Source: JAGWJU01 sp035533295
GTDB lineage: Bacteria > Elusimicrobiota > Elusimicrobia > UBA1565 > UBA9628
DNA length: 35,989 bases
NCBI GenBank assembly: GCA_035533295.1
Contig: DATLUA010000016.1
Coordinates: 1-35,989 of the forward strand
Reading direction: 5' to 3'
How positions within the stretch are numbered: the first letter of the stretch is position 1; the number at the start of each line of letters is the position of its first letter. A program made the translations under genes and the position numbers. The notes beneath the pieces were generated by a model that saw only the letters and a program-made list of their open reading frames with translations, ran no database searches and was not told the DNA's origin. This document shows positions 18,143-26,621 of this stretch, piece after piece.

Positions 18143-19224
18143 AGACCGCCGTTGAAAAAAAAGCCAGCGACATCCACTTGGCCATCGGCCGCGCGCCCAT
18201 GATGCGCTTGAATGGAAAGATGGAGGAAATCCCCGGCTTCTCCGCGCTCACGGCCGACGAGTCGAAGAGCCTGGTTTACTCCATGCTCTACGAGGAGCAG
18301 CGCGCCAAATTGGAGTCGAACTGGGAGCTGGACTGCTCCTTCGCCGTTCCCTCCGTCTCGCGCTTCCGCGTCAACGCGTTCATGCAGAAAAACGGCGTCG
18401 AAGCGGTGCTCCGCGTCATCTCCTCGAAAATTCCCTCGCCCGAGGACTTGCACCTGCCGCCCAGCGTGGTGGCGCTCTCCGAGATCAATCACGGCCTGGT
18501 CCTGGTCACCGGCCCCACCGGTTCGGGCAAATCAAGCACCTTGGCCGCGCTCATCGAACTCATCAACCAGCGCGCCGCCGCCCACATCCTGACGGTCGAG
18601 GATCCCATCGAATTCGTCTACGAGTCCAAGAAATGCGTGGTGCGCCAGCGCGAGGTCGGGCAGAACACCAAGTCCTTCCAAGCCGCCCTAAAAAGCGCCC
18701 TGCGCGAGGACCCCGACGTCATCCTGGTCGGCGAGCTGCGCGACCTTGAGACCATCGCGCTGGCGGTGACCGCGGCGGAAACGGGGCACTTGTGCTTCGG
18801 CACGCTCCACACGCAGGACTGCCCCTCCACCATAGACCGCATCATCGACGTTTTTCCGCCGCACCAGCAGACGCAGATACGCATCCAGCTGGCCGGAGTC
18901 CTGCAAGGCGTCGTCGCGCAGACCCTTATTCCGCGCAAGGACGGAAACGGCCGCGTCGCGGCCCGGGAAATCATGCTGACGACCCCGGCCATCTCGAACC
19001 TCATCCGCGACGGAAAGACCCATATGATTTACCAGGCCATCGAGACCGGAGCCAAGCAGGGAATGATCTCCATGGACCGCTCCCTGGCCGAGCTCATGCA
19101 GCGCGGCATCATCACCTGGGACGAGGCCTTGATGCGCGCCCACAACGTGGAGAACCTCAAGAACCTGGCGGGAGCGCAAATCGGCGCCAAGCCCGCCGCG
19201 GCCGCCCGCGGTGCGCAATTTTAA
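18121..19224 (+). CDS. pilT: Type IV pilus retraction ATPase
   Basis: This 367-residue hexameric ATPase depolymerises pili for twitching motility. It has the N-terminal SDIHLAIGRAPMMRLNG domain, Walker A GPTGSGKS (residues 131-138), the Asp box ILTVEDPIEFV, Walker B LREDPDVILVGELRD, the His box ETGHLCFGTLHT, and AISNLIRDGK. The last is a variant of the PilT AIRNLIRE retraction motif, with Ser for Arg, so PilT and PilU are both possible. No other pilus gene is in the window. It is inserted between lytR_C and rsfS, which are normally neighbours, and overlaps both. Confidence 0.93.
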   Translation: MELVEILKTAVEKKASDIHLAIGRAPMMRLNGKMEEIPGFSALTADESKSLVYSMLYEEQRAKLESNWELDCSFAVPSVSRFRVNAFMQKNGVEAVLRVISSKIPSPEDLHLPPSVVALSEINHGLVLVTGPTGSGKSSTLAALIELINQRAAAHILTVEDPIEFVYESKKCVVRQREVGQNTKSFQAALKSALREDPDVILVGELRDLETIALAVTAAETGHLCFGTLHTQDCPSTIDRIIDVFPPHQQTQIRIQLAGVLQGVVAQTLIPRKDGNGRVAAREIMLTTPAISNLIRDGKTHMIYQAIETGAKQGMISMDRSLAELMQRGIITWDEALMRAHNVENLKNLAGAQIGAKPAAAARGAQF

Positions 19225-19576
19225 GGCGCTGGCCGCGGCGCTCGCGCAAGCCGCGGCGGACAAAAAGGGCGAGGACGTCCTGGTTCTGCGCCTGGGCCGT
19301 AAAAATCCCGTTTCCGATTATCTGGTCATCGTGTCGGCCCTGTCCCGGCCGCACTTGGAAACATTGGAAAACGCCCTGGAGGAAACCGCGGAAGGCCTCG
19401 GGTTTCCCGTCCTGCACCGGGCGCGGCGAAGCGACCATTGGCGCGTCATCGATTTGGGCAAAATCCTGGTGCACGTCATGACGCCCGAGGCGCGCGGCTT
19501 CTACTCGCTGGAGAAGCTGCACCACGACGCCGCGCGGATTTCCTGGGACAAGCCGCGCGAGGAGACCCAGGCATGA
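19211..19576 (+). CDS. rsfS: Ribosome silencing factor RsfS
   Basis: This 121-residue protein of the RsfS/DUF143 family binds uL14 on the large ribosomal subunit and blocks subunit joining during starvation. It has VSDYLVIVSALSRPHLETL and HWRVIDLGKILVHVMTPEAR, the core of the family. The start is GTG 19211 inside the pilT end (14-bp overlap), and its TGA shares the ATGA with the argS start. Full family length. Confidence 0.93.
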   Translation: MRNFKALAAALAQAAADKKGEDVLVLRLGRKNPVSDYLVIVSALSRPHLETLENALEETAEGLGFPVLHRARRSDHWRVIDLGKILVHVMTPEARGFYSLEKLHHDAARISWDKPREETQA

Positions 19577-21225
19577 TCCTGGACTCCCTGCGCAAGGCCC
19601 TCGCGGCCCGGACCGATGACTGGGCCAAAAGCCTGGACGCGGCCGTCCCCGAGAAGCTGGCCTTGGCCGCGCCGCCGCCGCACGTCAAGGCCGAGGTGAG
19701 CCTGGCTTGGCCCATGGCTCTGGCGAAAACCCTGCGCCGAAACCCCTTGGAGGCCGCCAAGGACTTGGCCGCGCGCTTCGCGGGCATCCCGGAAATCGAA
19801 AGCGCCCAGGCGGCGCCGCCCGGCTTCGTCAACATCACCCTCAAGCTTTCCGCCCTCTGCGCCAATCTCAAGGCCGTCACGCTCGCGCCCGAAGACCACG
19901 GACGCGACCCGGAGTTGGCCCCGCGCCGCATCCTCATGGAGTTCGTCTCCGCCAATCCCACCGGCCCGCTGCACCTGGCCTCGGGGCGCGGCGCGACGCT
20001 GGGCGATTCCTTGGCCCGCATCCTGCGCCGCATCGGGCACGACGTATGGGCCGAGTACTACGTCAACGACGCCGGCGCGCGCGTGACGCTTCTCGGTCTT
20101 TCGCTCAAGGCGCGTTACGACGAGCTGCGCGGCCGGCCGGCTCAGGTTCCCGAGGGCGGATACCAAGGGGACTACCTCAAGGATTTGGCGGCCGCGCTGC
20201 CGGAAAAGGCCGGGAATTGGAGCGCGGACGAGTTCGGCCGCTGGGCCATGGAGACCCTTTTGGCCTCGCACAAGAAGGACATGGACGATTTCCGCGTCCG
20301 GTTCGACCGCTGGTTCAAGGAAAGCGAGCTCCACGCCTCGGGAGCGGTGGAGGAGACTCTTAAATACCTCAAGGACCGCGGCATGGTCTATGAAAAGGAG
20401 TCCGCCTTGTGGCTGGGCACCTCCTCGGACGAAAAGGCCGGCGACGACAAGGACCGCGTGCTGGTGCGCTCGGACGGACGTCCGACCTATTTTTTGCCGG
20501 ACATCGCCTATCACAAGGCCAAATACGACCGCGGATTCGCCGAGCTTATCGACATTTTCGGGGCGGACCACCACGGCTACGTGCCGCGCCTAAAAGCCGC
20601 CATTGCGGCTTTGGGGCACGATCCCGACTCCTGCCACGCCATCGTGCATCAGCTCATCCACCTCTACCGCGGGCAGGAAGCGGTCAAGATGTCCAAGCGC
20701 GCGGGGACCTTCGTGCCCTTGCGCGAGGTCATGGAGGAGGCGGGCACGGACGCCTGCCGGTTTTTCTTCGCCCTGCGCACGCCCGACTCGCACCTGAACT
20801 TCGACTTGGACTTGGCCAAGAAGCAGTCCTCGGAAAATCCCGTTTACTATTGCCAGTACGTGCACGCGCGTATCTGCTCCATCTTCCGCGAGGCGGCCAA
20901 GCAAAATATTCTGCCCGCGGGCGCCCCGCTGCCCGAACCAAACGCGAGCTTGCTGGGCGCTCCTGAAGAGCGCGCCTTGATGGCCAAAATCGCCTGGTTT
21001 CCGGCGGCGCTCAAGTCCTGCGAGAAAGAGCTTTCGCCTCATCCCCTGGCCAACTATGTGCTGGAACTTGCCGGCGTTTTCCACTCCTTCTACGAAAAAT
21101 GCCGGGTCAATGACGCGGCCAACCCCGAACTCTCCCGCGCGCGGCTGCTGTTGTGCGCCGGAGCGCGGGACGTGGCGGCGCAGGGCTTGGGGCTTCTGGG
21201 AGTCTCGGCGCCGCAGGAAATGTGA
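19573..21225 (+). CDS. argS: Arginyl-tRNA synthetase
   Basis: This 550-residue class I synthetase charges tRNA-Arg. The N-terminal domain is followed by the ATP-binding segment FVSANPTGPLHLASGRG. This is the HIGH signature in the form H134-L-A-S, which lacks the second histidine; similar HVAS variants exist in other phyla. KMSK is canonical at residues 372-375, and the C terminus is a DALR anticodon-binding domain (ANYVLELAGVFHSFYEKCRV). ATG 19573 overlaps the rsfS stop (ATGA). A longer open frame upstream from 19438 is rejected because the family N terminus begins at 19573. Confidence 0.95.
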   Translation: MILDSLRKALAARTDDWAKSLDAAVPEKLALAAPPPHVKAEVSLAWPMALAKTLRRNPLEAAKDLAARFAGIPEIESAQAAPPGFVNITLKLSALCANLKAVTLAPEDHGRDPELAPRRILMEFVSANPTGPLHLASGRGATLGDSLARILRRIGHDVWAEYYVNDAGARVTLLGLSLKARYDELRGRPAQVPEGGYQGDYLKDLAAALPEKAGNWSADEFGRWAMETLLASHKKDMDDFRVRFDRWFKESELHASGAVEETLKYLKDRGMVYEKESALWLGTSSDEKAGDDKDRVLVRSDGRPTYFLPDIAYHKAKYDRGFAELIDIFGADHHGYVPRLKAAIAALGHDPDSCHAIVHQLIHLYRGQEAVKMSKRAGTFVPLREVMEEAGTDACRFFFALRTPDSHLNFDLDLAKKQSSENPVYYCQYVHARICSIFREAAKQNILPAGAPLPEPNASLLGAPEERALMAKIAWFPAALKSCEKELSPHPLANYVLELAGVFHSFYEKCRVNDAANPELSRARLLLCAGARDVAAQGLGLLGVSAPQEM

Positions 21226-22001
21226 AAACGCCCGGCTCCGCCGCAAAGAGCGCCGGACACCGTCCCCTTATCCAAGCCATCGGGCTCCTTGAATCCTGCT
21301 TCCGAGAAAAATTCGGAACGCCGCGGCAGCCGCAAATCGCCCCGGCGGCGCGGGCCAAGCTCAAGATATTCTCCAAATTTTCGCCGCACCACTCGCTCAA
21401 GGGATTGGAAGGCTTTTCGCACGCCTGGCTGCTGACCTACCTGCACTTGAACACCCAGAAAATGTTTCGTCCCAGCGTGCACCCGCCGCGCCTGGGCGGC
21501 AAGGCCGTGGGAGTTTTCGCCTCGCGCTCGCCGCACCGCCCCAGCCCCATCGGCCTCTCCCTTGTAAAAATCGAGAAAATAGCCGGCGACACGATCTATT
21601 TCTCCGGAACGGACCTGGTCGACGGCACGCCGATTTTGGATGTGAAACCATATATCCCTTGGTATGACCGGGCCAAGCGCGCCCTGGGCGGATGGGCCGA
21701 GAACACGCCGCCGCGGAGCTTAACGGTCGGCTTTGCGCCCGAAGCCTTGCGGCAAATCGAGCGCCTTGAATCGTCCGCGCGGCCGCGCCTAAAAACAGCT
21801 CTTGGGCAAATATTGCGCCAGGATCCAAGAAACCCGCGCGACCGCTCTCAACTTAAGCCCGATAAGACCCACGAGATGAGGATTTGGGATTTGGAGGTTC
21901 GCTTTTTGGTGCGTGGGCGGCGCGCCGTTATTGAGTCCGTTCACCCGGCGGGGCCGAAAGACTACCTCCGCCCCGGGCGCGTCCCTCCGGAAATCTTATA
22001 G
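21222..22001 (+). CDS. trmO: tRNA (t6A37) methyltransferase TrmO
   Basis: This 259-residue protein has the TrmO/TsaA (YaeB) fold. FASRSPHRPSPIGLSLVKIE is the SAM-binding core and DLVDGTPILDVKPYIPW the second conserved block; it ends in a C-terminal domain with HEMRIWDLEVRF. TrmO uses SAM to N6-methylate t6A37 in tRNA-Thr reading ACY codons. An N-terminal extension of about 75 residues precedes the core and looks native, not a start error. GTG 21222 is chosen because it overlaps the argS stop (GTGA) with AGGA upstream. This is the last housekeeping gene before the radical SAM cluster. Confidence 0.88.
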   Translation: MKTPGSAAKSAGHRPLIQAIGLLESCFREKFGTPRQPQIAPAARAKLKIFSKFSPHHSLKGLEGFSHAWLLTYLHLNTQKMFRPSVHPPRLGGKAVGVFASRSPHRPSPIGLSLVKIEKIAGDTIYFSGTDLVDGTPILDVKPYIPWYDRAKRALGGWAENTPPRSLTVGFAPEALRQIERLESSARPRLKTALGQILRQDPRNPRDRSQLKPDKTHEMRIWDLEVRFLVRGRRAVIESVHPAGPKDYLRPGRVPPEIL

Positions 22002-22014
22002 CAGAGTCGACATT

Positions 22015-23022
22015 ATGGCGCAAATGCCTGGCCTGATTTTTCTCGTCACCACCTACAACGCCTTGCCCGCTCTCAAGCGCTGTTTACGTTCCATTGAAGA
22101 GTGGGGACGGGACATCCCCCATCGCATCTATATCGCGGATGACGCGTCCAGGGACGGAACGCGGCAGCACCTAAGAACTATCTCCAAACGTAAAAAAATT
22201 CATGCTTATTCCCCTTCGCGCAACATCGGAAAAGCGGCCCTGCTAAACGTCTTGGCGGACCGTTGCGCCCGGGAGCCCGGCTGGCGCGTCTGCTTGGATG
22301 ACGACGCCGAAATCACCGAAAGCTGGACAAGAAACTTGGCCCGCCATCTGCCGCGATATTCCTCGGCGTCGATTATCGGCTGCCGCAATATAGACCATGC
22401 GGGCAAGATTTACAGCGCCGAATTAATTCTTGGGACGGGATGGGGCAACGGCGAGTACGACATAGGGCAAAGGAACTACACTCGCTTTTGCGATGGCGTC
22501 AGCGGCTCCTGCATGTTGATACGCGAGGATGTTTTTCGAAAAATACGCTTCAATGAAACCATGAGGCAGCAGTTGGAAGATACGGATTTTTGCTTTCGCG
22601 TCCGGCGAAGCGGCGGAAAGATTATCTACTGTGGCAAGGCCTGGGTCCGGCACGAACATCTTCTCCGGAACGCGCCCTTTTCAATGATTGCGCGAAACAA
22701 AAGGATTCTATCTCCGCGCCAAAGAACTCCATCCCTCCCCGCCTCTCATCCCATCGACATTCTATACAAGCGCATTTTGACCCACCACAATAGAAAAAAT
22801 TGGCCGGCGATGCTCGCCGACTCCCGACAATTAGCCGGAATCGATCCGGCGCCATATTACGCGCAGTGGCTTGCCGGTCTCGCCCTTCGAAAGATGGACC
22901 GTCAGGAGGAGGCGTTCTTATGGATAAAAGAAGCGCTTAAAGCCCGCTATTTAAATCCGGCCACGCGAGCACGCATGGAATTGGCGCTTTACGGCCTGCA
23001 CAGAACCATACAAATAGTTTAA
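22015..23022 (+). CDS. Family 2 glycosyltransferase with helical C-terminal tail
   Basis: This 335-residue protein has the GT2 core: FLVTTYNALPALKRCL, ADDASRDGT, the D-x-D-type LDDDAEI and a LEDTDFCFRVRR acceptor-side motif with WVRHEH. After about residue 240 there is a helical region with one tetratricopeptide-like unit (YYAQWLAGLALRKMDRQEEA). Such tails often bind protein or glycan partners. ATG 22015 is chosen as the first start after trmO. Base composition is more A/T-rich than upstream genes, and ATA and TTA codons become common. It lies 90 bp before a radical SAM gene on the same strand. A role in modifying a peptide or surface glycan is inference. Confidence 0.85.
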   Translation: MAQMPGLIFLVTTYNALPALKRCLRSIEEWGRDIPHRIYIADDASRDGTRQHLRTISKRKKIHAYSPSRNIGKAALLNVLADRCAREPGWRVCLDDDAEITESWTRNLARHLPRYSSASIIGCRNIDHAGKIYSAELILGTGWGNGEYDIGQRNYTRFCDGVSGSCMLIREDVFRKIRFNETMRQQLEDTDFCFRVRRSGGKIIYCGKAWVRHEHLLRNAPFSMIARNKRILSPRQRTPSLPASHPIDILYKRILTHHNRKNWPAMLADSRQLAGIDPAPYYAQWLAGLALRKMDRQEEAFLWIKEALKARYLNPATRARMELALYGLHRTIQIV

Positions 23023-23112
23023 AATACTTCCCGGGCGATTGCGCGTGTCATAAAATCGCCAGGAGCGACAGTTTCCAGTTTGCGAATGGCGATAAAAACC
23101 GTGAGGAATAGA

Positions 23113-24684
23113 ATGAAGGCGCGGGTCGTGTTATTGAATCTCTACTACACCGGCCATAGATTTCCCTCGTTGGCGTCCGGCACCTTGCGATGCTGGGCGC
23201 TGGCAGACAAGGATTTGGCCGCTGCGGTCGCGCTGGATTTTTGCGATGCTTTTACCGAAGAATCCCCCGGAATCATCGCGGAGCGCATCGCAGAGCAGCG
23301 GCCCCATGTAGCGGGGTTTAGCTGCTATGTTTGGAACATCAATGCCACCCTTGCGGTCGCGCGGGAGCTTAAACGCTTGTTGCCGGATACGCACGTGCTC
23401 CTTGGGGGGCCGGAAGCTGGCGGATTGGCCCGCCAAATCCTGGAATCAACCCCAGAAATCGATTTCGTGGCCACCGGAGAAGGCGAGGAGACCTTCCGTC
23501 TTCTGTTGCGCGCCCTATTCCTGGGTTATGGGGATATCGCGTCCGTTCCAGGCTTGGCGCGTCGAGATGGCGGACGTGTTATTATCGAGCCCGAACCTTC
23601 CTTAATCGACTTGGCTTGCGCATCCTCGCCATACCTGGGAGGCCACGTTTTTATCCCGCGCGATTCCGTATTCATGGTTCTCGAAACTTCCCGGGGATGC
23701 CCCTTCGCGTGCTCATTTTGCGACTGGGGGCCGCGCAAGATGCGCTATCTGGGCTTGCAACGGATTGAAGAAGAATTCAGATTTGTTCTGGAGCACACTT
23801 CTTTTGTCATAACCAACGATGCCGACATCCTGACGGACCGCGCGAGGGCAGTGGCTATAATGGAGGCATTCCTGCGCGCGGCGCGAGGACGCCCCGCAGT
23901 CCTCGCCGTAGAAACCAACCCGGTTCACTTGCGGCCCGAGATCGTGGATTTCGTCGCGCAGGCTCCTGGCAACTTTTTTTTCGCCTTTGGCCTGCAGTCG
24001 ATCTCTCCGCACGTCAACAAAATCATCGGGCGACCGTTTAATCTGGACGCGCTTGAGGCGCGCCTTGCCTATTTTAAGAGCCGTTGCCCAAGCGTAAAAA
24101 CCCACTTCTCCCTGATCTACGGCTTGCCGGGAGACAGTCTGCGGGGATATAAGGAAACCTTGGAGTGGGCCCTAAAGTATCGCCCGACGCGATTCGGCCT
24201 TAATCAATGCTTGGCCCTCCCGGGCTCGGAGCTTGCCGGAAAAGCGCATGATTTCGGCCTGGAAGTTGAAAATGGCGCGCCGCACCGCGTGCTATCGACT
24301 CCCGCCATGACTGCGAATGATGTCAAGGAAGCCCGACGGATATCGTCCCTCGTCTTATTTGTCTTTCACCTGCCGCCGCTTCGCGAGCGATTCCTAAGCT
24401 CATATCCCGCGCAGATGGATGGGCAAATTCTGCCGTTGCTGAATGGATGGGAAAGATTCTTAATAAAAATAGGCATCCGGATCGAAACATGCGCGCGTTT
24501 TGATCAGGCGCTGGAGTTTCCCGTTGAGTCTGGAGAGCTCAATGCGCGCGAATTCCAACGCGACCCCATTAAATTGGCCGCCATAATGAAAGCCACGGAC
24601 ATATTCCTCGGGAAGGAAGGGCGCAATAATTTCAGGAAAGCGCTCTCAGCAGCATCTGCCCAGGTCGATCGAATTACGGCATAG
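23113..24684 (+). CDS. Cobalamin-binding-type radical SAM enzyme (CDWG subfamily)
   Basis: This 523-residue protein has an N-terminal B12-binding-like Rossmann domain (VVLLNLYYTGHRFPSL, HVAGFSCYVWN, VLLGGPEAGG) and a radical SAM domain whose cluster ligands are C196, C200 and C203 in SRGCPFACSFCDWG. A C-terminal helical region follows. Such enzymes cleave SAM reductively and commonly methylate unactivated carbon or phosphorus using methylcobalamin. The DxHxxG cobalamin motif is not evident, so bound B12 is not certain. ATG 23113 is preferred, with GAGG 6 bp upstream; ATG 23086 is an in-frame alternative. It shares the CDWGxRKMR block with the enzyme at 26622-28163, so the two are paralogues. 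Its stop overlaps the convergent flavoprotein gene by 11 bp. Confidence 0.88.
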   Translation: MKARVVLLNLYYTGHRFPSLASGTLRCWALADKDLAAAVALDFCDAFTEESPGIIAERIAEQRPHVAGFSCYVWNINATLAVARELKRLLPDTHVLLGGPEAGGLARQILESTPEIDFVATGEGEETFRLLLRALFLGYGDIASVPGLARRDGGRVIIEPEPSLIDLACASSPYLGGHVFIPRDSVFMVLETSRGCPFACSFCDWGPRKMRYLGLQRIEEEFRFVLEHTSFVITNDADILTDRARAVAIMEAFLRAARGRPAVLAVETNPVHLRPEIVDFVAQAPGNFFFAFGLQSISPHVNKIIGRPFNLDALEARLAYFKSRCPSVKTHFSLIYGLPGDSLRGYKETLEWALKYRPTRFGLNQCLALPGSELAGKAHDFGLEVENGAPHRVLSTPAMTANDVKEARRISSLVLFVFHLPPLRERFLSSYPAQMDGQILPLLNGWERFLIKIGIRIETCARFDQALEFPVESGELNAREFQRDPIKLAAIMKATDIFLGKEGRNNFRKALSAASAQVDRITA

Positions 24685-25546
24685 CCCGCTGAGCAAGAAT
24701 AGCGTCAAGCGCCTTAAAAGCCGATTCAATCTGCATCGAGACGCCGCTTTCCTCCGGACTATGAACGGCGAAATCCGGCGCGCTCCAGAAATTCTCGAAT
24801 TTTGAAGCCGCGCCGCGCCGCGCTTGAGCCTGCGCCTCGGAAGGCAAAACGACAGTTTCGGAAAACGCCTTGATGACGTCGTTGGGCCGCAACAGGCCCA
24901 GTTGGATCAGATAGTTTCGCGTCGGCCCGAGGATCATTTCAGGATCGTCTCTAACCCAATCGGCAAGGGAACCGAAGCTCCGGCTTTTCATGGCGGCCGG
25001 AACCGGCAGGGTGGCGCCGATGGAATAGTGCCCGGGCGGGGCGTTTCGGCGGCTAAAGTGCGCCGGGTAATAGGCCAGCGGGGGCATGAGCGGGCTGTCC
25101 GCTTCGGGAAGTCGGACCCAGTGGTAGGGGAGCGGCGCGCGGCCGCGCGCGAGGAAGTGGGACAGAAGCAAAACGTCTTTGGGTCGGCGCGAAAAACTTT
25201 CCCGGCGCGGCTTCTTTGCGAAGAAGAAAGGGCGGCCCGCGCTCCAATAGCACCCGCGAACCGGAAATTTCGTTCCCGAAATCTTAACATGGGTTAGGCG
25301 ATGTTTTTTAAATACGAAGTCTCCCGGCTCAACCGGCGTTTCCAAGAGAATCTCTCCGCCGCGCTTTTTCAACAGCTCCCCCATGCGCTGGAAGATTGCG
25401 CCGAACCCGCCGCGCCGAGGGTAAATTATTTTCGGCGGTTTGGAAATGCGCATGCAGCTCCACGCCTGCCCCTCGTCCCCGGGGATCAGGGCGTAGAGCT
25501 TTCTCCGCAGATTTTGAACATGCCAGCAGGAGGAGTCTTCGACCAG
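24674..25546 (-). CDS. Flavin oxidoreductase, 3' part after a frameshift
   Basis: This frame carries the substrate-binding and C-terminal part (about 290 residues) of a phytoene desaturase/protoporphyrinogen oxidase-like flavoprotein. KLYALIPGDEGQAW, then IIYPRRGGFGAIFQRMGELLKKRGGEILLETPV is the typical middle of that fold, and the C terminus holds the SVSMQIESAFKALDAIL helix. The visible ATG at 25453 is probably not a true start, because homologous sequence continues upstream to 25546 and joins the 25486-25851 frame by a -1 shift. If joined, the protein is about 392 residues. It may be a pseudogene, a sequencing error in a homopolymer, or made by ribosomal frameshifting. Confidence 0.72.
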   Translation of the reverse strand: MVEDSSCWHVQNLRRKLYALIPGDEGQAWSCMRISKPPKIIYPRRGGFGAIFQRMGELLKKRGGEILLETPVEPGDFVFKKHRLTHVKISGTKFPVRGCYWSAGRPFFFAKKPRRESFSRRPKDVLLLSHFLARGRAPLPYHWVRLPEADSPLMPPLAYYPAHFSRRNAPPGHYSIGATLPVPAAMKSRSFGSLADWVRDDPEMILGPTRNYLIQLGLLRPNDVIKAFSETVVLPSEAQAQARRGAASKFENFWSAPDFAVHSPEESGVSMQIESAFKALDAILAQRAMP

Positions 25547-25851
25547 TTTTTTTCGCCCCAGTGAGAGGCGGCCCGAGGATAAAACGAGGCGAAGTCCTCG
25601 CCAAGAATCTCGCGGACGAACGCCTCCACGCGAGAGCTCTTCGTCACGAAGGCGTGCAGCCCGAAATCAAACGTAAAGTCTCCGTAATAAAAAGAACGGG
25701 CCTGCCCGCCAAGAACGCCCGCGCGCTCGATCAAAATCACGGGCAAGCCTCTGCGGGCCAGCCCGAGGGCGACCATCAGTCCTTGCGCGCCCGCGCCGAT
25801 GACGATATACGGGTTTTGACGCAGAGCCTCCGGGTTAGGCGCCGATATCAT
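25486..25851 (-). CDS. Flavin oxidoreductase, 5' part with FAD-binding domain
   Basis: This frame encodes the N-terminal FAD domain: YIVIGAGAQG (G19, G21, G24), IERAGVLGGQARSFYYGDFTFDFGLH, a typical amine-oxidase/phytoene-desaturase opening. The true domain runs to about residue 100 (SHWGEK). After A25547 (minus strand) the frame goes wrong and stops 21 codons later. Continuing in the -1 frame restores a normal sequence. The gene starts 24 bp after the oxygenase stop and is the last of the minus-strand cluster. Related enzymes desaturate or oxidise lipids, carotenoids or sugars; the substrate here is unknown. Confidence 0.7.
   Translation of the reverse strand: MISAPNPEALRQNPYIVIGAGAQGLMVALGLARRGLPVILIERAGVLGGQARSFYYGDFTFDFGLHAFVTKSSRVEAFVREILGEDFASFYPRAASHWGEKNWSKTPPAGMFKICGESSTP
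25546..25552 (-). other. A_AAA_AAC slippery heptamer at the frameshift point
   Basis: In the upstream reading frame (GAA AAA AAC TGG) the heptamer A-AAA-AAC is exactly in phase, and a -1 slip yields GAA AAA AAA CTG, entering the downstream frame. No Shine-Dalgarno-like stimulator is visible about 10 nt upstream and no obvious stem lies downstream. A single-base loss from a run of eight A would create the same picture. Confidence 0.5.
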
Positions 25852-25875
25852 ATGCTCGAAAATAGATGGGGGAAT

Positions 25876-26577
25876 TTATTCCGGGTTCCCAGCGGAGATA
25901 AACGCGGTCACGGTATAGCGGGTTCCGGCCAGGACCGGGCGAACTTCGTGGCCGATCATGGCGCGGAAGGCGACGAGCAGTCCGCTTTCGGCATGCAGCG
26001 GCAGTCCAAAATTCCGCGCTCGCCGGTCAGGGAAAAGCCCGTAGAAAACAAGCGGCCCGCCGCAATGGCGGCCTTCTGCCGGACGCGAGGCTTCGGTGCT
26101 GAGGTAGACAATCACGCTGACCCTCCGCAGCCGCCAGAGGGTAGGACTCCCGCTCGAAGTTTTGTTAACGTGAAATCGCTTGTTTATGCAGTCGGTATGG
26201 GCGGCGAGGAATCCGCCGGGGCCGTAGGAGCGGATGCCCAGAGGCTCCCTCAACGCTAGTTTTTCGTTGAAATGTTTTTCCAGCCGCGGCATCAGATTCA
26301 GGAGTCTTGCATGAAGATATTCGAGGGTTGACGGCGAAAGTTCATGATCCAAGGACATTGAGAATTTAGTATTCGGCCCCGGGCCGTCTTGGGACGGGGA
26401 GTAAGCCGCAGTGGGTTTGGAAGGGGCGGAATCTATTTCACTGCGCAACCGGGAGCATAAATCCGGGCTTAGAAAATTAGGCGCTAAAAAAACTCCAAGC
26501 CTCTCAAGCACGCCGCAGGACGCCCGCCGGGAAGCGTCCAAATAAGCGCCAGAATTCCCACGAGACCGGGACCTCAT
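25876..26577 (-). CDS. 2-oxoglutarate/Fe(II)-dependent oxygenase (prolyl 4-hydroxylase type)
   Basis: This 233-residue protein has an iron facial triad H127-x-D129 (AAHTDC) and H210 (MIGHEV), with R220 (GTRYTV) for 2-oxoglutarate. The spacing is that of the P4Hc superfamily, which hydroxylates prolyl or other side chains in proteins and peptides. The IVYLSTE strand and GGPLVFYG match the double-stranded beta-helix core. ATG 26577 is supported by TATAAT 9 bp upstream. It sits between a radical SAM gene and the flavoprotein, 44 and 24 bp away. A role in hydroxylating a peptide or glycan product of this cluster is inferred. Confidence 0.82.
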   Translation of the reverse strand: MRSRSRGNSGAYLDASRRASCGVLERLGVFLAPNFLSPDLCSRLRSEIDSAPSKPTAAYSPSQDGPGPNTKFSMSLDHELSPSTLEYLHARLLNLMPRLEKHFNEKLALREPLGIRSYGPGGFLAAHTDCINKRFHVNKTSSGSPTLWRLRRVSVIVYLSTEASRPAEGRHCGGPLVFYGLFPDRRARNFGLPLHAESGLLVAFRAMIGHEVRPVLAGTRYTVTAFISAGNPE

Positions 26578-26586
26578 TGCTCGAAC

Positions 26587-26592
26587 ATTATA
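26587..26592 (-). promoter_or_regulatory. Internal TATAAT box for the oxygenase gene
   Basis: A perfect TATAAT on the minus strand ends 9 bp before ATG 26577, in the 44-bp gap after the radical SAM gene. The -35 region is weak. It suggests separate transcription of oxygenase and flavoprotein. Confidence 0.45.
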
Positions 26593-26621
26593 ACACGAGC
26601 GCGGCGAACCGAAGCAGCGCC

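Noticed and set aside
24684..24720. Terminator between the converging radical SAM and flavoprotein genes
   Set aside because: The stops overlap by 11 bp and no hairpin with a T-tract is visible.
25396..26259. Plus-strand ORF of 287 codons over the flavoprotein and oxygenase
   Set aside because: Arg-rich, spans two opposite-strand genes with catalytic motifs; no domain.
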